From: Alphaproteobacteria bacterium
GTDB taxonomy: Bacteria; Pseudomonadota; Alphaproteobacteria; Rhizobiales; OSC116
Assembly: GCA_002400495.2 (NCBI GenBank)
Contig: NVQL02000025.1
Coordinates: 1 to 37,830 of the forward strand
DNA length: 37,830 nucleotides
Reading direction: 5' to 3'
Shown here piece by piece: positions 33,282 through 37,830 of this stretch (the stretch's first letter is position 1; every line of letters begins with the position of its first letter). The notes under the pieces are model-generated. The model saw only the letters and a program-made list of their open reading frames with translations. It was not told where the DNA came from and ran no database searches. The position numbers and the translations under genes were made by a program.

Positions 33282-34442
33282 ATGGCGATACATTTTAAAA
33301 ATCTAAATTTCTGGCTGGTTTCGGCGGTTACTTTGTTTGGCTCGCTTGGGTTTGCGGGTTTCTGGACCATGTTGGCGTTTTATATCACTGATTATTTGGG
33401 ACAAGCGCCTTCGTATATTTCTATTTATTTGGTTTCGGGTGTGTTGGCATCTATGTTAATAGCGCCGCCATTGGCGCGTTATTTTGACCGTGGGAAAATA
33501 GAGCAGAAGCGGGCATTATATCTTACCGCGTTGGCGGGTGTTGTGTGGATTTTGGTGTTTTATTTTACCCGTAATTTCTGGTTGGTTTGGGCGTTAAATA
33601 TTAGCATTGTGGCGTTGGCCGGTAGTGGGTGGTCATTGATTGTATCTTACGCCAAAGTGCAATCGCGGTTGTTTGGGGTAAATGCCAATGACGCGGTGAT
33701 GTTTAACCGTGCTATGTTTAGCCTTGGTTGGTGCATTGGCCCGGCTATTGGTGGGGCTGTGGTCAGCGAATTTGGGTTTGAAACGTTATTCTTGGTGATG
33801 TTAGGTTTTAGCTTGCTCACTTTGCTGTTTATATATATTTTACCACCGCTTGATATGCCAGTGACGACCGATTTATCGGAAAACGAACAAAAGCGTAAAT
33901 TACCTAAACGGGCCAAGATTTTATTATTGGCATTTTGGTTGCTTAATACGGCGATGGCATCGGCCATGGTGTTGATTAGTTTTCACATTATTTCTATTGG
34001 TGGGGGAGAGAAAGAAGCGGGGCGGGCTTTTGCCATTGCGGCATTTATTGAAATCCCTGTGCTGATTTTCAGTGCAAAATTATTGAATCTTCTAAACCAC
34101 ACTTATCTTTTAGTGCTAATTTTTGCCATGTCAGTGATAACTTATTTTGGCATGAGCGTCACTTTAGAGGTATACCAATTATACGCTATGCAGGTTTTTG
34201 GTGGTGTTATGGTGGCACTAGCGGTTGGGATTGGTATGGTTTTGATACAAGATACTATGCCCGATAGCCCGGCTATAATTATGGCGCATTACTCCAATAT
34301 GCTTAGGTTTGCGACTTTAGTTGGGGGTGGACTGATTGGGTTTTTTGTGGAATATTTTGCTACAGATGATTTATTGGTCGCGATTAGCACATTGCCAGCA
34401 ATTGGTATGGTGATTGTTTTGGTATGGTTAAAGCGTTTATAG
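33282..34442 (+). CDS. MFS transporter
   Basis: 386 aa with twelve predicted membrane segments and a cytosolic loop at about residues 195-212 (TDLSENEQKRKLPKRAK), the usual major facilitator layout. LARYFDRGKIEQKR after TM2 corresponds to the MFS loop 2-3 signature in loose form. The general look resembles sugar-efflux (Set-like) members, but the substrate is not determined. GGGGGGAGA precedes the start. It is divergent from the tandem membrane paralogues. Confidence 0.82.
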   Translation: MAIHFKNLNFWLVSAVTLFGSLGFAGFWTMLAFYITDYLGQAPSYISIYLVSGVLASMLIAPPLARYFDRGKIEQKRALYLTALAGVVWILVFYFTRNFWLVWALNISIVALAGSGWSLIVSYAKVQSRLFGVNANDAVMFNRAMFSLGWCIGPAIGGAVVSEFGFETLFLVMLGFSLLTLLFIYILPPLDMPVTTDLSENEQKRKLPKRAKILLLAFWLLNTAMASAMVLISFHIISIGGGEKEAGRAFAIAAFIEIPVLIFSAKLLNLLNHTYLLVLIFAMSVITYFGMSVTLEVYQLYAMQVFGGVMVALAVGIGMVLIQDTMPDSPAIIMAHYSNMLRFATLVGGGLIGFFVEYFATDDLLVAISTLPAIGMVIVLVWLKRL

Positions 34443-34479
34443 ATTGTAATTTCTCTTTTGGGGGTTGGAAGAATGCAGG

Positions 34480-34959
34480 ATGAAATTTCGAACAGAAATT
34501 AGAATTGCAAATTCATTGCAAGAAGTGACTAAGTTATTTGCCAATCAAGATAATAATCAATATTGGCAATCTACATTTGTTCACATGCAAAGGCATAATT
34601 TTGATGCCAGCCGAAGTGTGCACTTTTGTAAAATAAACGGCCGCATCATTGAAGTGAATATTCAGGTGGTAGAGGATAATTTACCGCAGAACTATCGGGT
34701 CTATTGTGAAATGCAGGGCATGGTGCAGAAGGTGAATCATATATTTTCGGCTTGTTCGCAACATGAAACCAAATGGGTTATGGAGACTGAGGTTATTGCT
34801 GACAGCCTAATTTTGAAGGTTTTTATGCTATTGCTGCCCAGTATATTTAAAAAACAAAACAAAATTTTTGTACAAGAATTCAAAAACTTTGCTGAAAATA
34901 TGCAAATCAAACCCAATAAAGACCAAGATTTTACTAGTGATATGGGGCGATTAATATGA
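34480..34959 (+). CDS. SRPBCC/START-like domain protein
   Basis: About 159 aa from the ATG at 34480. The opening FRTEIRIANSLQEVTKLFANQDNNQYWQ and the alternating strands that follow fit the helix-grip fold of SRPBCC proteins, which bind hydrophobic ligands. A more hydrophobic segment near residues 112-125 corresponds to the long C-terminal helix or a membrane contact. The ligand is unknown. It is 37 bp downstream of the MFS gene and overlaps the convergent SDR gene by 9 bp. Confidence 0.6.
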   Translation: MKFRTEIRIANSLQEVTKLFANQDNNQYWQSTFVHMQRHNFDASRSVHFCKINGRIIEVNIQVVEDNLPQNYRVYCEMQGMVQKVNHIFSACSQHETKWVMETEVIADSLILKVFMLLLPSIFKKQNKIFVQEFKNFAENMQIKPNKDQDFTSDMGRLI

Positions 34960-35655
34960 CATTGTTGTGCCGTCATAACCGATGATTTGATTGGTGTCTT
35001 CAAGCTTTGTGCTCTCAATTGTTTTGAGCAGGCCGTTGACTGAGGTGACAACATCAATATCAGCTGCTTCGGTGCCCATATCGGTTTTTACCCAACCTGG
35101 GTGGAGGTTCATGATGATGAAGCCTTCTTCGGCCAATTCGCGGCCAAAAATTTGCATGGCGCGGTTGAGTGCGGTTTTTGAAGTGCGATAGGCATGGGCG
35201 CCATTGCTTTGGCCTTCAAAACTGCCCATAAAGCTGGATAGGTTGACTATTTTTTTGGTATTGCCTAAGCGTAAGCCTCGCATGGCGGCGCGCATCACAC
35301 GGATGGGGCTGATCGTGTTGGTGACAAGAACTTCGGCAAAATCGACTAAATTAATATCATCAATGCTGCTTTCATAAGTGTCTAAAATGCCTGCATTGTT
35401 AATTAGGATTTCGATGGGTGTCTCGGCAAGGGTTTTGCCAAAATTATCGACTGATAATTTACTGGTTACATCGAGCTTATAAATGGTGATGTTATTTTCA
35501 TCTTTATCGGCAAGTTCGTTGAGCGCTACAGCTTGCAAGGGTTTGCGGGTAGCTGCTAAGACATGATAGCCTGCGGCGGCAAATTGTTTGGTGAGCTCGA
35601 AGCCGATGCCGCGATTGGCACCTGTGATGATGACATTTTTAGATGAATTTTCCAT
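34951..35655 (-). CDS. SDR-family oxidoreductase (C-factor-like)
   Basis: 234 aa. TGANRGIG (about residues 11-18) binds NAD(P), NNAG is at about 86-89, the catalytic Ser is in LSSFMGS and Tyr/Lys in YRTSK. The short C-terminus and TGANRGIGFEL resemble the CsgA/C-factor or carbonyl-reductase-like branch of short-chain dehydrogenases. The substrate is unknown. It is the last gene of a minus-strand unit, 11 bp after the dehydratase gene. Confidence 0.85.
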   Translation of the reverse strand: MENSSKNVIITGANRGIGFELTKQFAAAGYHVLAATRKPLQAVALNELADKDENNITIYKLDVTSKLSVDNFGKTLAETPIEILINNAGILDTYESSIDDINLVDFAEVLVTNTISPIRVMRAAMRGLRLGNTKKIVNLSSFMGSFEGQSNGAHAYRTSKTALNRAMQIFGRELAEEGFIIMNLHPGWVKTDMGTEAADIDVVTSVNGLLKTIESTKLEDTNQIIGYDGTTMSY

Positions 35656-35666
35656 ATTTTACTCTT

Positions 35667-36605
35667 TTAACTTAGAAATTGTGTATTGCCGCCACAGATG
35701 AGCACGCCAATTTTTTCGTTTTCTGACGTTTCATATTTACCAGATGCCAAAGCGGCGAAAGCGGCGCTGCCACCTAATTCGGCCAATATGCGATAATTAT
35801 TCCATAATGAAGTTTGAGCTTGTAATATATCTTCATCCTCAATGCAAATAAATTCATCGACATATTGTTTGGCGATGGCAAAACAGTTTGTACCACATAA
35901 GCTCGCGCCTAAGCTATCGGACGCGATGCTGGTGGGGGTGACGGTGACAGGTGTGTTATTGGCCATGGCGTGATACATGCTGGCGCTGTTGGCGGGCTCG
36001 ATGGCGACTATTTTAATATCGGTGACTTGTTTGATATAGGCTGCCATGCCTGATATGAGGCCGCCGCCGCCAACTGCGATGAGGACGGTGTCTAAATCTT
36101 TAACTTGTTCTAGCCATTCTAGTGCCACTGTGGCTTGGCCTGTTATGGTTGAAATGTCATCATAGGCATGGATGGAGAATGCGCCTGTGTCTGCGATATG
36201 TTGCTCACAATTGGCTAAGGCGGCGGCGTAATTATCGCCATCTAATAACACTTTGGCGCCGAAATCTTTGATGCGGTCAACCTTGGCTTTGGGGGCGGCT
36301 TTGGGTACGAATATATTGGCTTTTACGTTCAGTTTTTGGGCGGCATAGGCAACGGCGGCGCCGTGATTGCCGCCTGATGCGGCGGCAACGGCTTTGGGTA
36401 ATGTGGCCTGAGACAATAGAGAATAAAAAGCGCCGCGTGGTTTAAAGCAGCCTGCATGTTGGAACAGCTCGAGCTTAAAATTGATGCGGTTATTTTGGTT
36501 GCGGTTGCCTAGAATGTCGGCAGCACTAACATCCATAACGGGTGTTTTGCGGATATATGGTTTAATCAGCGCATATGCGTCATCTATTGTAGATTTATCA
36601 ATCAT
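35667..36605 (-). CDS. Threonine/serine dehydratase-like PLP enzyme
   Basis: 312 aa, one catalytic domain without the ACT regulatory domain of biosynthetic IlvA, so like TdcB or serine racemase. PLP lysine K55 lies in GCFKPRGA; SGGNHG (about 78-83) cups the substrate carboxylate and VGGGGLISG binds the PLP phosphate. It deaminates threonine or serine, or racemises serine; motifs do not separate these. AGGGAA precedes the start. It lies between a hydantoinase B-type gene and an SDR in one orientation, which suggests amino-acid catabolism. Confidence 0.86.
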   Translation of the reverse strand: MIDKSTIDDAYALIKPYIRKTPVMDVSAADILGNRNQNNRINFKLELFQHAGCFKPRGAFYSLLSQATLPKAVAAASGGNHGAAVAYAAQKLNVKANIFVPKAAPKAKVDRIKDFGAKVLLDGDNYAAALANCEQHIADTGAFSIHAYDDISTITGQATVALEWLEQVKDLDTVLIAVGGGGLISGMAAYIKQVTDIKIVAIEPANSASMYHAMANNTPVTVTPTSIASDSLGASLCGTNCFAIAKQYVDEFICIEDEDILQAQTSLWNNYRILAELGGSAAFAALASGKYETSENEKIGVLICGGNTQFLS

Positions 36606-36631
36606 AAAGTTCCCTAATTTTGGGGACTATA

Positions 36632-37830
36632 TCATGATTTTTTGCCAAAGCCACCACCAGATGGCGTTTTTATGATCAATATTTCAGATATATCGGCATT
36701 GGTCTGATCGCAATGTTTGAGCGGCTCTATTGTGCCTGATTTGCGGATGATGCTGTTTTGCCCCACTTGGCCATTGCCGCCGCCTTCTAGCCCAAACGGT
36801 GGGATGCGGCGATGGCCGGTGAGTAAGGCGACTTGCATTTTTTGTAGGAATTTGATTTTGCGTAAGGTGCCATCGCCGCCATTATGTTTGCCGATGCCGC
36901 CTGAGCCGCGCATAATTTCGTAGCTTTCGAGCATGACGGGGTAGCGAAACTCTAGGATTTCTGGGTCGGTGAGGCGGCTATTGGTCATGTGGCTGTGGAT
37001 GGCGCTGGTGCCGGGGTGGGTTTTGCCAGCGCCTGAGCCGCCGCATATGGTTTCGTAATATTGATATTCTTCATTGCCAAAGGTAAGATTATTCATGGTG
37101 CCTTGGGCGGCGGCGAGTGCGCCTAACGCGCCAAACAAAGTGTCGGTGACGGCTTGGGAGGTTTCGACATTGCCTGCGACCACAGCTGCGGGATAGACGG
37201 GGTTGAGCATGCAATCTTTGGGGATGATGATTTTTATGGGGGCTAGGCAGCCTGCATTCATTGGGATGTCGTCATCTACCAAGCAGCGGAACACGTATAA
37301 CACGGCGGCGCGGGTGACGGGTTCTGGGGCGTTGAAATTGTTATTTTGTTGTGGCGATGTGCCGTGGAAATCGACAATGGCTGAGCGGGTTTTTTTGTTG
37401 ATTTTTATGCTGACTGAGATTTGGGTGCCTTGATCCATTTCGTAGGTGAATGCGCAGTCTTCGAGGGTGGCGATGACGCGTCTTACATTTTCTTCGGCAT
37501 TGTCTTGGACGTGTTGCATATAGGCTTTGACGACGTCAAAACCGAAATGGGTGACCATGCGTTTTAGCTCGCTGATGCCTTTTTCGTTGGCGGCGATTTG
37601 GGCTTTTAAATCGGCAATGTTGTATTTGATGTTGCGGGCAGGGTAATCGCCTGAGGCTAAGAGGTCGTAGGTTTTTTGCTCTTGGAATAGGCCTTGATCG
37701 ACTAGGAGAAAATTGTTGATGAGAATGCCTTCTTCGTCGAGACTTGTGGCATCTGGGGTCATGCTGCCTGGGGCTTTGCCGCCTATATCGGCATGATGGC
37801 CGCGGGAGGCGACGTAGAATAGGATTTCGG
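36632..37830 (-). CDS. Hydantoinase B / 5-oxoprolinase family protein (5' end outside window)
   Basis: The frame is open to the right edge, so the gene begins beyond base 37830; about 399 codons are visible. The segment next to the edge reads [20 protein letters not shown], the signature of HyuB and of the C-terminal half of 5-oxoprolinase. [25 protein letters not shown] and a C-terminal PSGGGFG tail follow in the family order. These enzymes open 5-oxoproline or hydantoin rings using ATP together with a HyuA-type domain. Whether HyuA is fused, as in oxoprolinases of about 1200 aa, or separate cannot be told here. Confidence 0.88.
   Translation of the reverse strand, partial: EILFYVASRGHHADIGGKAPGSMTPDATSLDEEGILINNFLLVDQGLFQEQKTYDLLASGDYPARNIKYNIADLKAQIAANEKGISELKRMVTHFGFDVVKAYMQHVQDNAEENVRRVIATLEDCAFTYEMDQGTQISVSIKINKKTRSAIVDFHGTSPQQNNNFNAPEPVTRAAVLYVFRCLVDDDIPMNAGCLAPIKIIIPKDCMLNPVYPAAVVAGNVETSQAVTDTLFGALGALAAAQGTMNNLTFGNEEYQYYETICGGSGAGKTHPGTSAIHSHMTNSRLTDPEILEFRYPVMLESYEIMRGSGGIGKHNGGDGTLRKIKFLQKMQVALLTGHRRIPPFGLEGGGNGQVGQNSIIRKSGTIEPLKHCDQTNADISEILIIKTPSGGGFGKKS

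Noticed and set aside
1..37830. CRISPR array, tRNA or rRNA genes
   Set aside because: No regularly spaced repeats and no cloverleaf or rRNA-like sequence were seen on either strand.

Overview
The window looks like a chromosomal stretch of an alphaproteobacterium with an AT-leaning genome. This is an inference. It rests on an ArsR-methyltransferase fusion next to metF and metH, an arsR-aquaporin pair of the rhizobial AqpS type, a relaxase/MobC pair of a kind common in rhizobia and rhodobacters, and AGGAG-type ribosome binding sites. No rRNA or tRNA is visible and I cannot name a genus.

Left part (1-5960): accessory DNA. An M48-like metalloprotease and a membrane-anchored partner are followed by a mobC-relaxase mobilization module, two small unknown ORFs and an HNH-nuclease-type protein. 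A 96-bp fragment of the 3' end of a GNAT acetyltransferase gene (3924-4019) lies in the same orientation as the intact GNAT gene at 5462-5956. Together they bracket the small ORF, the HNH gene and an odd 218-bp spacer, so the region looks like the scar of an insertion or recombination event.

Middle part (5998-17443): stress, metal and housekeeping genes. It holds a DOPA-dioxygenase-like protein, an arsR-aquaporin arsenic unit, a three-gene cassette of unknown exported proteins (7457-9753), an MBL hydrolase, and an OxyR regulon unit (oxyR divergent from dps-ahpC). These are followed by a truncated LysE gene, thymidine kinase, a Rid protein, an Ada-type zinc protein, an SDR, a MerR/CDF metal-efflux pair with a textbook 19-bp-spacer promoter, and a class II glutamine amidotransferase.

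Right part (17600-37830): a small membrane protein, a LysE exporter, beta-carbonic anhydrase overlapping an EamA transporter, the ABC-F protein EttA, a large exported unknown, and an aminotransferase/VOC pair. Next come the SahR-like regulator with metF and metH (SAM cycle), two tandem paralogous membrane proteins, an MFS transporter, an SRPBCC protein, and a minus-strand run of a hydantoinase B/oxoprolinase gene (cut by the window edge), a threonine-dehydratase-like enzyme and an SDR.

Four units have regulators and promoter-proximal sites that can be read directly: ArsR-aquaporin (arsenite), MerR-CDF (divalent metal), OxyR-Dps-AhpC (peroxide) and SahR-MetF-MetH (methionine/SAM cycle). The least explained parts are the 7457-9753 cassette, the tandem membrane paralogues at 31630-33164, the metalloprotease pair at the left end and the 3.9-5.5 kb junction region.
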